A stretch of DNA of 64,000 nucleotides from Prochlorococcus sp. AG-363-M21 (lineage in GTDB: Bacteria > Cyanobacteriota > Cyanobacteriia > PCC-6307 > Cyanobiaceae): NCBI GenBank assembly GCA_003278305.1, contig QCFU01000008.1, positions 1 to 64,000 of the forward strand, in the 5' to 3' direction. The notes beneath the pieces were generated by a model. That model was not told the DNA's origin, ran no database searches, and saw only the letters and a program-made list of their open reading frames with translations. Below are positions 38,278 to 47,715 of the stretch, one piece after another (position 1 is the stretch's first letter; each line of letters begins with the position of its first letter). Both the position numbers and the translations under genes were made by a program.

Positions 38278-39282
38278 TTAGATAGGCTTTTGTAATGAGA
38301 TCCCTTTTGAGGGACTCTCTACAGCCTTTTCAATTAAATCTGCGAGTACTAGGGCCCTTGATGCTTGAAGGCCGTCTACTGCAGGCGTCTCTAGGCCTCT
38401 TACGCATTGCAGGAAGTGCTCTAGTTCAGCATATAGAGGTTCGATTGACGTAGTCGATACTTCTTCTACATAGCCATCATTTCGATATACCAATTCTCCA
38501 TGATCCGCTGAGTACCTTTCATGAGAACGACGATGAATATGCAAAGTGTGATTTAAAAAATCAGTTTCAACAAGACTTTTTTTGCAATGTGCACTGAGGT
38601 TTCTAATCTTTTTATGTGTCATCTTGCTTGCTGTAAGACTAGCGATTACACCATTTTCAAAACCTAGAGTTGCATTTACATAATCCATAGGGCCTTTGCC
38701 GCTACAACCGCCTACTGCCGCTAATTGGACTACATGCGAATTAGCTAGCTCTAGAACAAGATCAAGGTCATGAATCATTAGATCTAAAACTACTGATACA
38801 TCATTAGCTCTTTCCGCATAAGGACTATGTCGTCTTGCTTCTAAAACAACAACTTCTTCAGTTGCTACGACTTTTATTAATTCCTTAAAAGCTGGATTGA
38901 ATCTCTCAATATGCCCTACTTGAAGAAGGCAGTTGGCTTTGTTTGAAGCTTTGATTAGATCTGATGCTTCAAGCTTACTTGCTGCAATTGGTTTTTCTAT
39001 TAGCACATGCTTCCCAAGCTCAAGGCAATTAAGGCCAACTTGATGGTGGAGCAAAGTTGGAACTGCAATACAAACTGCTTCAACTTCTTTTAAAAGATCT
39101 TTGTAGTCTTCATACCAATTGCAATTGAATTGTTCGGTTGCAAGTTTTCCACGATCTTTGTCAGGGTCGGCAACGCCAATCAATTCAGCATCTTTTAATA
39201 GGCTTAAAACACGGGCATGATGCCATCCCATGTTCCCTATTCCTATTACCCCAACCTTTACAGGGATTATGTTGGGGGTCAT
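38278..39282 (-). CDS. Gfo/Idh/MocA family NAD(P)-dependent oxidoreductase
   Basis: A 334-residue dehydrogenase. The Rossmann start VGVIGIGNMGWHHARVLS is at about residues 10-27. The family motif LIEKPIAASKLEAS, with the EKP lysine, is near residue 95, and HLERFNPAF-type GHIERFNPAF near residue 122. MIHDLDLVLEL near residue 168 includes the catalytic His. The family acts on sugars or sugar derivatives; the substrate is unknown. Confidence 0.88.
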   Translation of the reverse strand: MTPNIIPVKVGVIGIGNMGWHHARVLSLLKDAELIGVADPDKDRGKLATEQFNCNWYEDYKDLLKEVEAVCIAVPTLLHHQVGLNCLELGKHVLIEKPIAASKLEASDLIKASNKANCLLQVGHIERFNPAFKELIKVVATEEVVVLEARRHSPYAERANDVSVVLDLMIHDLDLVLELANSHVVQLAAVGGCSGKGPMDYVNATLGFENGVIASLTASKMTHKKIRNLSAHCKKSLVETDFLNHTLHIHRRSHERYSADHGELVYRNDGYVEEVSTTSIEPLYAELEHFLQCVRGLETPAVDGLQASRALVLADLIEKAVESPSKGISLQKPI

Positions 39283-39316
39283 TTTAAGCGATGCATTTAT
39301 TCAATGAGAATATCCT

Positions 39317-40606
39317 TTACTGCTCTTTTTTAGGGAACTTTTTTTCTAAGATTATTTTTACACAATCAATTCTGGGCCCTTTCATAGTACTGATTTCGTA
39401 ACGTGTTCCTTTATCTATAAGAGTTTGGCCTTTAATAGGCACCTGTTGAAACTTTTCTAATAAAAAACCAGCAAGTGTGTAGTAGCTACTATTTTCTGGT
39501 ATTTCTAAATTAAGTTGTCTATTGAGATCAATTATTTCTAAGTCACCAGTTGCAATCCACCTTCCTTTGGTTGTGTCAAGTGGTTTTAAATTAGGTTCTT
39601 TTCTTAAAGGATCAATTTCTTCTCCAACAATTTCTCCAGTTAAATCGGTAGCAGTTATCAGACCTTCTGTTCCACCATGTTCGTCAATGACTAGTAAAAA
39701 GGGGTTTCCATTACGAATTAGAGGTAATAGTTTTTCGAGAGTGCATGTTTCTAGAACTTTTGGCACAGATTGTACATATCTTTTTAATTTTGTTTCAGGC
39801 TTTAATTCCCCTTTAGAAATAGGTTCGGCTAATTGACGCAGATCTAAAACCCCAAGAATATTATCAAGTGACTCTCCAGTGACTAGGAATCGTGCATGTT
39901 TAGTTAAATGAACTTTTTGCATTAATTCAGCGAATTCAACATCTTGTGAAAGAGTTGCCATTTTTGAGCGTGGAATCATGATTTCTCTCACTTGTGTATC
40001 TCTTAGCGAGAAAACGCCTTCAAGGATATTTCTTTCATCTGGATGAAGTCCTGTTACTCGTCCCGATTCAATTAAAGTTTCTAATTCTCTAGCTGATAAA
40101 GCAGACACCAGTGATGTCCATTGAGTATTAACCCCAACTGCGTTGAGGAGTAAAGATGCAATTTTTTCTAGTAAAGATAAAATCGGTGAAATTATCTGCA
40201 TTGATATTTCAATCAGAGGTGCAAGTTTTAAAGCAGCTTTCTCAGGTCGGTTAAGGACTAATCCTTTGGGGAGCAGTCCAGCAACTAATGTTGAAAGAAT
40301 GATTATTGATACAAACAGAGTTAAAGCGGTAAGTTGATTTGTTTTTTCGTTGATTACCCATAAATTATTTGCGAGTGCATGCGATAACCATCCAATTGCT
40401 ATAAAAGACATGGTTAACCCAAGCTGGGTAAACATTAATGTTCTTTTAAGTTTTCGCTGCAATCTTTGAATTGCTTTTGAGCCAACTTGTTTTTCTTTTA
40501 TTAATCTCTCTACTTTGCTTGGTCTTAGCCGCAAAACAGACAATTCTCCTGCAGCGAAGAAAGCTGCAAAGAATAATAGAATTCCTAGTAAAAAAAACCT
40601 CATCAA
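39317..40606 (-). CDS. CorC/HlyC-type membrane protein with DUF21 and CBS domains
   Basis: A 429-residue protein. The N-terminal DUF21 (CNNM) membrane domain covers about residues 1-180 with hydrophobic helices. Two CBS domains follow, starting at REIMIPRSKMATLSQDVEFAEL, with FLLVIDEHGGTEGLITATDL in the second. The C-terminal CorC_HlyC domain is at about 350-425 (GDLEIIDLNRQLNLEIP). Family members are proposed magnesium/cobalt efflux proteins. It lies 34 bases downstream of tRNA-Met on the same strand of transcription. Confidence 0.87.
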   Translation of the reverse strand: MMRFFLLGILLFFAAFFAAGELSVLRLRPSKVERLIKEKQVGSKAIQRLQRKLKRTLMFTQLGLTMSFIAIGWLSHALANNLWVINEKTNQLTALTLFVSIIILSTLVAGLLPKGLVLNRPEKAALKLAPLIEISMQIISPILSLLEKIASLLLNAVGVNTQWTSLVSALSARELETLIESGRVTGLHPDERNILEGVFSLRDTQVREIMIPRSKMATLSQDVEFAELMQKVHLTKHARFLVTGESLDNILGVLDLRQLAEPISKGELKPETKLKRYVQSVPKVLETCTLEKLLPLIRNGNPFLLVIDEHGGTEGLITATDLTGEIVGEEIDPLRKEPNLKPLDTTKGRWIATGDLEIIDLNRQLNLEIPENSSYYTLAGFLLEKFQQVPIKGQTLIDKGTRYEISTMKGPRIDCVKIILEKKFPKKEQ

Positions 40607-40615
40607 GTTGTGAAA

Positions 40616-40688
40616 TGGGGGTGGCGAGGATCGAACTCGCCTAAGGCGAATTATGAGTTCGCTGCATTCACCAGATTGCTACACCCCC
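40616..40688 (-). tRNA. tRNA-Met (anticodon CAU)
   Basis: The reverse strand folds as a 73-base tRNA. The acceptor GGGGGTG pairs with CACCCCC, discriminator A. The anticodon stem GCGAA/TTCGC encloses CTCATAA, giving anticodon CAU. The T-arm is GGCGAGTTCGATCCTCGCC. The first base pair is G-C, so this is not the initiator. A tRNA-Ile with lysidine at C34 also has CAU; this one looks like elongator Met but I cannot fully exclude the Ile form. Confidence 0.9.
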
Positions 40689-40805
40689 TATTTAAAGGAT
40701 TTTCAAAAGATCTGGTTTCATTTTGAAGACCTTTAGGTGAATAATAATTAGTAGGAAACAAGTTGAAGTAACTCAATGTTTCAAATTAAAAATTAGACTT
40801 CGAGA

Positions 40806-41390
40806 ATGAATAATCTTCTCAAATCTAAAGAGGCTTGTAAAGACAAGCTTTTAGACCTTCTTGCAGCTAATGCATACAAGCATGGTGATTTTATTTTATC
40901 TTCCGGCAAAAAAAGTAATCATTATGTCAATTGTAAGCCCGTTACTTTATCTGGGGTTGGATTGAGCTTAACCAGTAACTTGTTATTGAGTCATGTTGAA
41001 GAAGATTCTGTTGCTGTTTCGGGGCTTACTCTTGGGGCTGATCCTTTGGTAAGTGGAGTTGCGATTACTGCATTCAATCTTGATCGGGAACTTGAAGCAT
41101 TGATAATTAGGAAAGAGGCCAAGGGGCATGGAACATCTGCATGGATTGAAGGACCATCTATCCCTGATGGATCCTTGGTCACTGTTCTGGAAGATGTAGT
41201 AACTACAGGAGCCTCTTCTTTAAAAGCAGTTTTTCGATTACGTGATGCAGGTTATTCCATAAATAGGATAGTTAGTATCGTTGACCGAAATGAAGGGGGC
41301 GCCCAAATGATTGAAAAAAATGGAATTGAATTAATTAGTCTTTTTTCTATAGATGAAGTTTCTTCTCGTTCAAGAGAGCTCTTCAAGTGA
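40806..41390 (+). CDS. pyrE: Orotate phosphoribosyltransferase
   Basis: Forms OMP from orotate and PRPP in pyrimidine synthesis. 194 residues. The N-terminal segment GDFILSSGKKSNHYVNCKPVTL and the PRPP-binding VTVLEDVVTTGASSLKAV motif near residues 120-137 are clear, with KEAKGHGTSAWIEG as the flexible catalytic loop region. Its stop overlaps the GTG start of ygfZ (GTGA), suggesting coupling. Confidence 0.96.
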   Translation: MNNLLKSKEACKDKLLDLLAANAYKHGDFILSSGKKSNHYVNCKPVTLSGVGLSLTSNLLLSHVEEDSVAVSGLTLGADPLVSGVAITAFNLDRELEALIIRKEAKGHGTSAWIEGPSIPDGSLVTVLEDVVTTGASSLKAVFRLRDAGYSINRIVSIVDRNEGGAQMIEKNGIELISLFSIDEVSSRSRELFK

Positions 41391-42229
41391 ATTTTTCAAG
41401 AGCTTTATTATGGGACTTAACTTTGCCTGAATTTAGAATTACTGGCGAAGGAACTAGAAAATTTCTACAAGGTCAAACAACAGCTGATTTCCTTTCTGTT
41501 ACTTCAACGCATGAAGTTCAAACTTGCTGGTTATCCCCTACTGGTCGATTAAGAGCTTTATTGGAAGTGAAATTAGTTCCTCAAGGAGCAGAGTTTGTAA
41601 TTCTTTCTGGAAAAGAGAAAGATGTAATTAATGGATTGGAACGAGTCATATTCCCTTCGGATAAAGTAAAAATTGAATCTTGTGGAGAGATTAGAAGAGT
41701 ACAAAAAATTTCGTTCCAGGAGTCTTGGCAAGGAACTCCTTTTAAATGGCTTTCTATTGATCAGTCGCTTCCTAATGATTTGAAGGAATTCTCCTTAGCT
41801 AATGATACTGAACTTGAGATTTGGAGATTACATCAAGGCTTGCCAATGTTTGAAAGAGAGTTCAATGAAAATACCAATCCATATGAATTAGGTCTTTCTA
41901 ACTTAATTAATCACACAAAAGGCTGTTACCTGGGACAAGAAACTATGTCCAAATTAAAAAATGTTGGATATACAAAACAAGAATTACGCTTTTTTAGTTC
42001 ACAAGTACCTGTCGATATACCTGAAGGCCTGATCAGTAAAAATATTAAAAATGATATGAGAAATATTGCTGGAAAAATAACATCATTTTTGATATTAGAT
42101 TCTGGTTATTTAATAGGACTAGCATTAATTAGAAAAGATTTTTTAGCAAAATCACTTTTCCTAGAATCTAGCCCATTAATCGGTATAGATATAAATATCC
42201 CAATTGGCTTTAGTAAATTAAAAAATTAA
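41387..42229 (+). CDS. ygfZ: YgfZ/GcvT-like folate-binding protein
   Basis: A 280-residue protein related to the T-protein of glycine cleavage. The YgfZ signature KGCYLGQET with its conserved Cys is at about residues 179-187. The segments FLQGQTTADF near residue 24 and WLSPTGRLRALLEV also fit. YgfZ proteins support iron-sulfur enzymes such as MiaB in a folate-dependent manner. GTG start, coupled to pyrE. Its stop shares TTAA with the convergent gene. Confidence 0.9.
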   Translation: MNFSRALLWDLTLPEFRITGEGTRKFLQGQTTADFLSVTSTHEVQTCWLSPTGRLRALLEVKLVPQGAEFVILSGKEKDVINGLERVIFPSDKVKIESCGEIRRVQKISFQESWQGTPFKWLSIDQSLPNDLKEFSLANDTELEIWRLHQGLPMFEREFNENTNPYELGLSNLINHTKGCYLGQETMSKLKNVGYTKQELRFFSSQVPVDIPEGLISKNIKNDMRNIAGKITSFLILDSGYLIGLALIRKDFLAKSLFLESSPLIGIDINIPIGFSKLKN

Positions 42230-43674
42230 TTAGATAGCATCCAATTAGTAATCTTTAAAGTTGCCAGGCAATCATCTTTATTGTAATCCAAAATTTTTTG
42301 AAGTAATTCTTCTTTCACTTTTTTCCGTTTTATAGATCCTTTATATTGACGCCACCATAAGAGTGCTTTCGAACCATCAGCATTGGCGTCTTCCCATTCG
42401 AATCCAACCCATTTGGAGACTGTCTTTAAACTATAATTTCTTAAGGGTAAAATCCAATTTTCTCTAACTATTTGATGAATATCAATAAACCTTTCCTCAA
42501 TAATATCTCTAGCTTCTTTTCCATCACCTATCTTTTCTGTCATTTTTAATATTGTTAAAGCTTCTGTTTCCCCATAATGCAGTATTGGCCAGTCAGGATA
42601 ATGCTCGAATTCCTTTTTAAGATAATTCCAGCAACCAAATTGATCAAATTTGTCAAGATAAACTTGACTTTTATACTCTGAATCTTTTATATTTAATAAT
42701 CCATCTAGTGATCTTTTGACTATTAGAATTCCATGTAGAAAATTATGATTTTCATCTGGGTCTGATTCGATATCGTAGATTAATACTCCTGGTAAATTAT
42801 TTAATCTTCTAAGAGGTCTGCTTTTTGTTAACTTTAACGGTTCAAGACTAGTTTGAGACTTTGCTTGCATAATTAGATCTTTTGCAATGATGCCATGGTT
42901 TTTTTTTAAAGACACCAGTCTTGTGTTTAATGATTTTGGATTTATTCGAGCAAGATTATTTATATTTTTGATGCCAACTAATTCCAGTACTTCTTTCCTT
43001 TTTGCGCCAATTCCACTGACTTCACTTAGCTCTCCTTTTGCCAATGCTTCTTGATCACAGAATTTCTTCCATGAACAAATAGAACATTTTTTCCTATCAT
43101 AGGTTAATGGGGGTATCGAATCTTTAGTAATTGTTTTGCTAACCTTTCTTATTGAATCTTCTAACTGGGCCTTATTCTTTGATGAAATAATTAATTTTTG
43201 AATTTCTAACTTTTCTGATTTTAATGAAATTGCCAAACATTCATTAACTGGGGCATTCTGTAAATCTTGTAATAATACACTCCATAGAGTAAGTATAAGC
43301 CTATGGTTCTGAGTAAGATTTTTGCCTTGCTTCACAATGATTGGCCTATATTTAAAATCACCCCAACAACTTTGACCTTCGATTTTCTGAACTAATGTTG
43401 GGCGTGCTTCAATTAATTGATCATTAGAGCTTTTACCTTGGAGCCTCAAAGTCATAACATTTTCATAACCTTTTTTGCATGCGTCAATTCCCAAACCAGG
43501 CTTTGCTTTGCAAAATGCTATTAAACTTTGGTATTGATTATCTAATAAAAGACTCCTATGTGAAGACCATCTTCTTTGACTTTTTTCTTGAAATAGATCT
43601 AACCATGCTTTCCGTTTGCATCGCATCCAATTACTCAGTAACCGATCTGTAATAATTATTTTTTTGTTAACCAT
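42226..43674 (-). CDS. TM0106-type RecB/Cas4-like protein with RNase H-like exonuclease domain
   Basis: A 482-residue protein. The N-terminal half resembles the RecB/Cas4-like TM0106 family: ITDRLLSNWMRCKRKAWLDLF near residue 8, and the cysteine cluster CSICSWKKFC near residue 198, which with the N-terminal Cys could hold a [4Fe-4S] cluster. A helix-hairpin-helix-like stretch SEVSGIGAKRKEVLELVGI follows. The C-terminal third is an RNase H-like (YprB type) domain with DIESDPDENHNF and LDYNKDDCLATLKI. The expected D-x-K core of the nuclease half is not obvious. The role is probably nucleic-acid repair or processing, by inference. The 297-base gap upstream (43675-43971) is described separately. 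Confidence 0.75.
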   Translation of the reverse strand: MVNKKIIITDRLLSNWMRCKRKAWLDLFQEKSQRRWSSHRSLLLDNQYQSLIAFCKAKPGLGIDACKKGYENVMTLRLQGKSSNDQLIEARPTLVQKIEGQSCWGDFKYRPIIVKQGKNLTQNHRLILTLWSVLLQDLQNAPVNECLAISLKSEKLEIQKLIISSKNKAQLEDSIRKVSKTITKDSIPPLTYDRKKCSICSWKKFCDQEALAKGELSEVSGIGAKRKEVLELVGIKNINNLARINPKSLNTRLVSLKKNHGIIAKDLIMQAKSQTSLEPLKLTKSRPLRRLNNLPGVLIYDIESDPDENHNFLHGILIVKRSLDGLLNIKDSEYKSQVYLDKFDQFGCWNYLKKEFEHYPDWPILHYGETEALTILKMTEKIGDGKEARDIIEERFIDIHQIVRENWILPLRNYSLKTVSKWVGFEWEDANADGSKALLWWRQYKGSIKRKKVKEELLQKILDYNKDDCLATLKITNWMLSN

Positions 43675-43847
43675 ATTTTTACGTTAAATACCTATTTAGA
43701 ATTAGAAACTTCTTTAGTCGATTCATGCACTGATGACTGGATAGAGGTATGAGGGTTGATTTTACATTGGAAAGACTTGCCGCTGAAGTTATTGCTTCTA
43801 ATTGGAACGAAGCTTATCCCAAAAGATAAGTCTAATTTGACAATTGT

Positions 43848-43864
43848 TAAGCTAAATTAGCTTA
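43848..43864. repeat. Perfect 17-base palindrome upstream of rdgB
   Basis: TAAGCTAA, a central A, then TTAGCTTA form a perfect inverted repeat with eight-base arms. It lies 108 bases upstream of the rdgB start in a gap without a convincing gene. It could be an operator or part of a weak hairpin; there is no T run for a terminator. A 26-codon frame at 43749-43829 lies just before it. Confidence 0.5.
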
Positions 43865-43971
43865 TGCATAGTCTTTCGGGTACTAAATCTTTACTGATGG
43901 TTCATTGTGATTCTTCTAGTAAAGGGTAAATAATATAAACCTTGAAATGACAATACTATCTTCGGAACTTT

Positions 43972-44595
43972 ATGAATGAAGGCAATCAAAGCTCATGGCA
44001 AACCTTAGTTATAGCAACTAGTAACTTGGGAAAGATTGCTGAGTTTAATACATTTTTCTCATCTTTATCACTAAGAATCGTTAAGCAACCTCAAGGATTA
44101 GAAATCAATGAGACAGGCAAGACGTTTGCTCAGAATGCTCGATTAAAAGCTTTAGCTGTTGCTAAGTTGACTGGTCAATTATCTCTTGCAGATGATTCTG
44201 GGTTAAGTATTCATGCCTTAGGAGGAGCTCCGGGCATCTATTCTGCACGATATGCAAATACTGATCAGGAGAGAATTAATAGAGTCCTTCAGGAACTAGT
44301 GCCTTTTAGGAATAGAGAAGCTGCATTTTGCTCTGCTTTGTGTCTTGTCTCACCACAAGGAGATGTTTTGGTTGAAGTTGAAGGTATCTGCGAGGGAGTA
44401 ATTGTTGATGAGCCAAGAGGAAATAATGGTTTTGGTTATGACCCGATTTTTGAAGTCAAGTCGATTGGCTTAACATTTGCTGAAATGGACAAAGAACAAA
44501 AAAGTTCATTAGGTCATAGAGGCAAGGCAGTTAAGAAGTTATTGCCCAAAATGAGTGAGCTTTTACAAGCCTACTCAATGGGAAAATATAATTAA
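43972..44595 (+). CDS. rdgB: Non-canonical purine NTP pyrophosphatase (RdgB/HAM1)
   Basis: Removes ITP, dITP and XTP from the nucleotide pool. 207 residues. Motifs: VIATSNLGKIAEFN near residue 13, LADDSGLSIHALGGAPGIYSARYA near residue 76, and RGNNGFGYDPIFEV near residue 150, then LGHRGKAVKKL. Its stop shares TTAA with the convergent carotenoid oxygenase gene. Confidence 0.96.
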   Translation: MNEGNQSSWQTLVIATSNLGKIAEFNTFFSSLSLRIVKQPQGLEINETGKTFAQNARLKALAVAKLTGQLSLADDSGLSIHALGGAPGIYSARYANTDQERINRVLQELVPFRNREAAFCSALCLVSPQGDVLVEVEGICEGVIVDEPRGNNGFGYDPIFEVKSIGLTFAEMDKEQKSSLGHRGKAVKKLLPKMSELLQAYSMGKYN

Positions 44596-46085
44596 TTTGC
44601 GTCAGCCCAACTGCCATGCAAACCATGAGGAATTGCAAGTGGCACTTCTAAAACAGCCTCTTCACTTAAGTCATTAGCTTTTAATACGATCAAATCATTG
44701 GCTTTTCTGGCTCCATTCCATATTAAAACTAAAATCCAACCATTATCTTCTATAGATGAGGACTTGTCAGGGACCATAAGCGGTTCACTTACAAAGCCTC
44801 TAGGTCCAGCTGACCAAATGACTTCCTTTCCAGAAACTAGGTCAAGTTTCTTTATGCATTGAAGAGGTGCGTTTCCCTTTGGTTGTTGAGCGGTAGCCAT
44901 CCATGCATATCTTGCAGATAAACCTATTTTTATTGGATTGACCATTGCAAACTCACAACATTGGTTGCTTAATGATTGGATCTCAAATGTTTTATTAGAT
45001 AAGTTCAACCTGCATCTTTTTAGAATGCCCTCTGGAATTGTACTGAAATCAATTTCTCGGAAATTTTCGTTTGGTTTAATTGAAGGGAAATCATCATAAA
45101 AAATACTTTCTAAAATGATTTCATTGTTATCTTCCCAGGCATTTAAATGGTGAAAAACAAATCCATCTGGGGCATCAAATATTTGTGGCTTTTGTTTAGA
45201 GAAAGATCCGGAGTCTCTTGGAATGATCCAATACTTAGCTTTGCCTTTTGGATTAGAAGATATACATTGAGCAGCACCTTTTTGGCCTAATAGAAAAGGA
45301 AGAGGGTTAAATTGAATTGAATTTTGAAGAAAGATTGCCCAATTGGGTGTAATCGCAAAATCATGTAGAAAAGCAAAACCATTAAAATTATCTTTTCGCT
45401 CACTAATAAGATTGCCAGCATTTTTACCAGTAGTCGCAAATTCCATTAAACGAATTGTGCTTTTAGGACCTGTTGTAACTCCAAAAGTCACCATTTTAGG
45501 TTCTTTTCCGTTGTGCCCAGGGTCAAAACGAGGATGGGCACTGAATGCTTCTCCCTTTTTCAGGGTATTTTTAAGAGTAGATATCCCTATGGTCCTTAAA
45601 TTCTCTGGATCAAGTGAATGAGGGCTTGATGCTTCCCATAGAGCTAATAATTCGCCTCCAAGCTTTACCACATTAGTGTTTGCAATATTTTTTAAACGTG
45701 TGTCAAATGCATTGTTTAATACTCCTCCTGCCTTTTGAGTGCCAAAGACTCCTCTGTATAAAAATTTCCCTGCCTTTTCTTCTTTTTCCCATTCTTTTGT
45801 TCTAACAAATTTATTTGTAAAACTTACAATCCCCTTTTTGAATTCCATTGCAGATATCATTCCGTCTCCATCAAAAGGATGATGCACCCATTGGTTATTT
45901 CTTTCTAATCTTCCTGGCCCATTCCTATAGAAAGTTCCTTTTAAACTTTGAGGTACTTTCCCTTTAATTACCTTTAACTCAATTTTGGTTAATTCTTTCT
46001 CTACGTTGCAGTAAGAACTTGCCCAATCTTCTTTGTTAAAGGGATGCGGAGAAATTTGGAAATTAGATGATATTTGGGATTGCAT
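44592..46085 (-). CDS. Carotenoid oxygenase (RPE65/CCD family)
   Basis: A seven-bladed propeller iron enzyme that cleaves carotenoids or apocarotenoids. 497 residues. The four iron-binding histidines are expected in AHPRFDPGH, FLHDFAITPNW, FHHLNAWED and IPHGLHGSW, all of which are present. The N-terminal region GTFYRNGPGRLE and HPFDGDGMISAM is typical. Related cyanobacterial enzymes make retinal from apocarotenals; the substrate here is not known. Confidence 0.9.
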   Translation of the reverse strand: MQSQISSNFQISPHPFNKEDWASSYCNVEKELTKIELKVIKGKVPQSLKGTFYRNGPGRLERNNQWVHHPFDGDGMISAMEFKKGIVSFTNKFVRTKEWEKEEKAGKFLYRGVFGTQKAGGVLNNAFDTRLKNIANTNVVKLGGELLALWEASSPHSLDPENLRTIGISTLKNTLKKGEAFSAHPRFDPGHNGKEPKMVTFGVTTGPKSTIRLMEFATTGKNAGNLISERKDNFNGFAFLHDFAITPNWAIFLQNSIQFNPLPFLLGQKGAAQCISSNPKGKAKYWIIPRDSGSFSKQKPQIFDAPDGFVFHHLNAWEDNNEIILESIFYDDFPSIKPNENFREIDFSTIPEGILKRCRLNLSNKTFEIQSLSNQCCEFAMVNPIKIGLSARYAWMATAQQPKGNAPLQCIKKLDLVSGKEVIWSAGPRGFVSEPLMVPDKSSSIEDNGWILVLIWNGARKANDLIVLKANDLSEEAVLEVPLAIPHGLHGSWADAN

Positions 46086-46170
46086 TAATAATCTTATTTT
46101 TGTTTTTAATACTCGCTTATTCTTCTTTGAAGTGCGAGTTAGATTGAATAATTTGGCAAGTAATAAGAAT

Positions 46171-46788
46171 TTATTCCACTGTCCCGGCTTGTTCGAGAAT
46201 TCCTTTGCTACTTGGAATAACCTTGCCTCTGCGTGGATCTAATTCTGTAGCCATTCTTAAAGCTCGAGCAAATGCTTTAAAGCAAGCTTCCACAATGTGA
46301 TGTGAATTCTTACCGTCAAGTTGCCGAATATGGAGAGTCAGCCCCGAGTTGTTTACAACTGCAATAAAGAACTCTTTTACTAGTTCTGTTTCGTAGCAAC
46401 CTATTCTCTGTGAAGGGATATCTAAGTTGTAAGTAAGGTGAGGACGACCAGAACAATCCATGACAACTTGAACTAAAGCTTCATCTAAAGGAGCTGAAAA
46501 ATGACCAAAGCGATTAATGCCTGATCTGTCCCCTAAAGCTTGGGATAAAGCTTGCCCTAATGCAATGCCAACATCTTCATTGGTGTGATGATCATCAATA
46601 TGAGTATCACCTTTGGCATCTATTTCCAGATCAAATAACCCATGACTTGATAGTTGATGAAGCATATGATCTAGAAAAGGAACCCCTGATGATATTTTGC
46701 ACTTACCAGTCCCATCGAGATTTATTCGAACTGATACGTTCGTTTCTTTAGTTACTCGATGGATTTTCCCTTGCCTTGTATTAGTCAT
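46171..46788 (-). CDS. hisB: Imidazoleglycerol-phosphate dehydratase
   Basis: Histidine biosynthesis, monofunctional plant/cyanobacterial type of 205 residues. Metal-binding motifs [13 protein letters not shown] near residue 39, [18 protein letters not shown] near residue 61 and the C-terminal [15 protein letters not shown] near residue 162 are present. It lies 36 bases downstream of fabI on the same strand. Confidence 0.96.
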   Translation of the reverse strand: MTNTRQGKIHRVTKETNVSVRINLDGTGKCKISSGVPFLDHMLHQLSSHGLFDLEIDAKGDTHIDDHHTNEDVGIALGQALSQALGDRSGINRFGHFSAPLDEALVQVVMDCSGRPHLTYNLDIPSQRIGCYETELVKEFFIAVVNNSGLTLHIRQLDGKNSHHIVEACFKAFARALRMATELDPRRGKVIPSSKGILEQAGTVE

Positions 46789-46824
46789 AACCTTAATTCA
46801 ACTAAAAATATGAGTAAAGTCAAA

Positions 46825-47607
46825 CTACATTCCATTAATGCAATATCCAGCGTCAACGTATATGGTTTGACCAGATATTCCACTTGAAAGATCACTAAGC
46901 AAAAAAGCTGCAGTATTTCCAACTTCAGTTTGTGTCACTGTCCTTCTTAGGGGAGCTTTTTCTTCAACATTATGAATCATGTCAAGAATTCCTCCAATAG
47001 CAGAACTGGCAAGTGTTCTGATAGGACCTGCACTGATTGCATTAACTCTTACCTGCTGATTTGGTCCTAATTCAGCAGAAAGGTATCTCACGGAAGCTTC
47101 GAGAGCTGCTTTTGCTACTCCCATCACATTGTAATTAGGAATTGCTCTCTCTGAACCCAAATAAGTAAGAGTAATAACGCCAGCCCCCTTGCTAAAAAGT
47201 GGTTTTGCATGTCTACATAATGGTGCTAGTGAGAATGCACTGATCTCAAGAGCTCTGCTAAACCCTTCGGCTGATGTGGCACTGTAATCACCAATTAATT
47301 CCTCTTTGCCAGCAAATGCAAGACAGTGGACTAAACCATCTAATTGTCCCCATTCCTTTTGAATAGTTGTGAATACATCTTCAATTTGAGAGTTATTTTG
47401 AACATTTAAGGGAAGGAACAAACTTGGATTTAGAGGAGAAGTCAGTTCTCTAACTTTTCCTTCAAAGCGTCCTTTCTCGTCTGGAAGATATGTGATGCCT
47501 AGTTCTGCGCCAGCGGCATTTAATTGCTGAGCGATGCCCCATGCTATTGAACGATTGTTAGCGATTCCTGTAACAAGAATTTTTTTGCCGCTTAGATCTA
47601 GAAGCAT
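46825..47607 (-). CDS. fabI: Enoyl-[acyl-carrier-protein] reductase (NADH)
   Basis: The last reductive step of fatty acid elongation. 260 residues, SDR fold. The N-terminal cofactor motif KKILVTGIANNRSIAWGIA and the active-site YNVMGVAKAALEASVRY with the Tyr-x6-Lys spacing are characteristic of FabI, with LTYLGSERAIPNY before it. C-terminal GISGQTIYVDAGYCINGM also fits. Confidence 0.96.
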   Translation of the reverse strand: MLLDLSGKKILVTGIANNRSIAWGIAQQLNAAGAELGITYLPDEKGRFEGKVRELTSPLNPSLFLPLNVQNNSQIEDVFTTIQKEWGQLDGLVHCLAFAGKEELIGDYSATSAEGFSRALEISAFSLAPLCRHAKPLFSKGAGVITLTYLGSERAIPNYNVMGVAKAALEASVRYLSAELGPNQQVRVNAISAGPIRTLASSAIGGILDMIHNVEEKAPLRRTVTQTEVGNTAAFLLSDLSSGISGQTIYVDAGYCINGM

Positions 47608-47715
47608 CTGGAAGGAATATAAAAATAGATATATCTATTCTCTCTTAAAAAGGGGACGCATTTTCAGTTTTTAGGCCAATATTTTTAAAAGCTTGAATGA
47701 CATTAATTCAAATTT

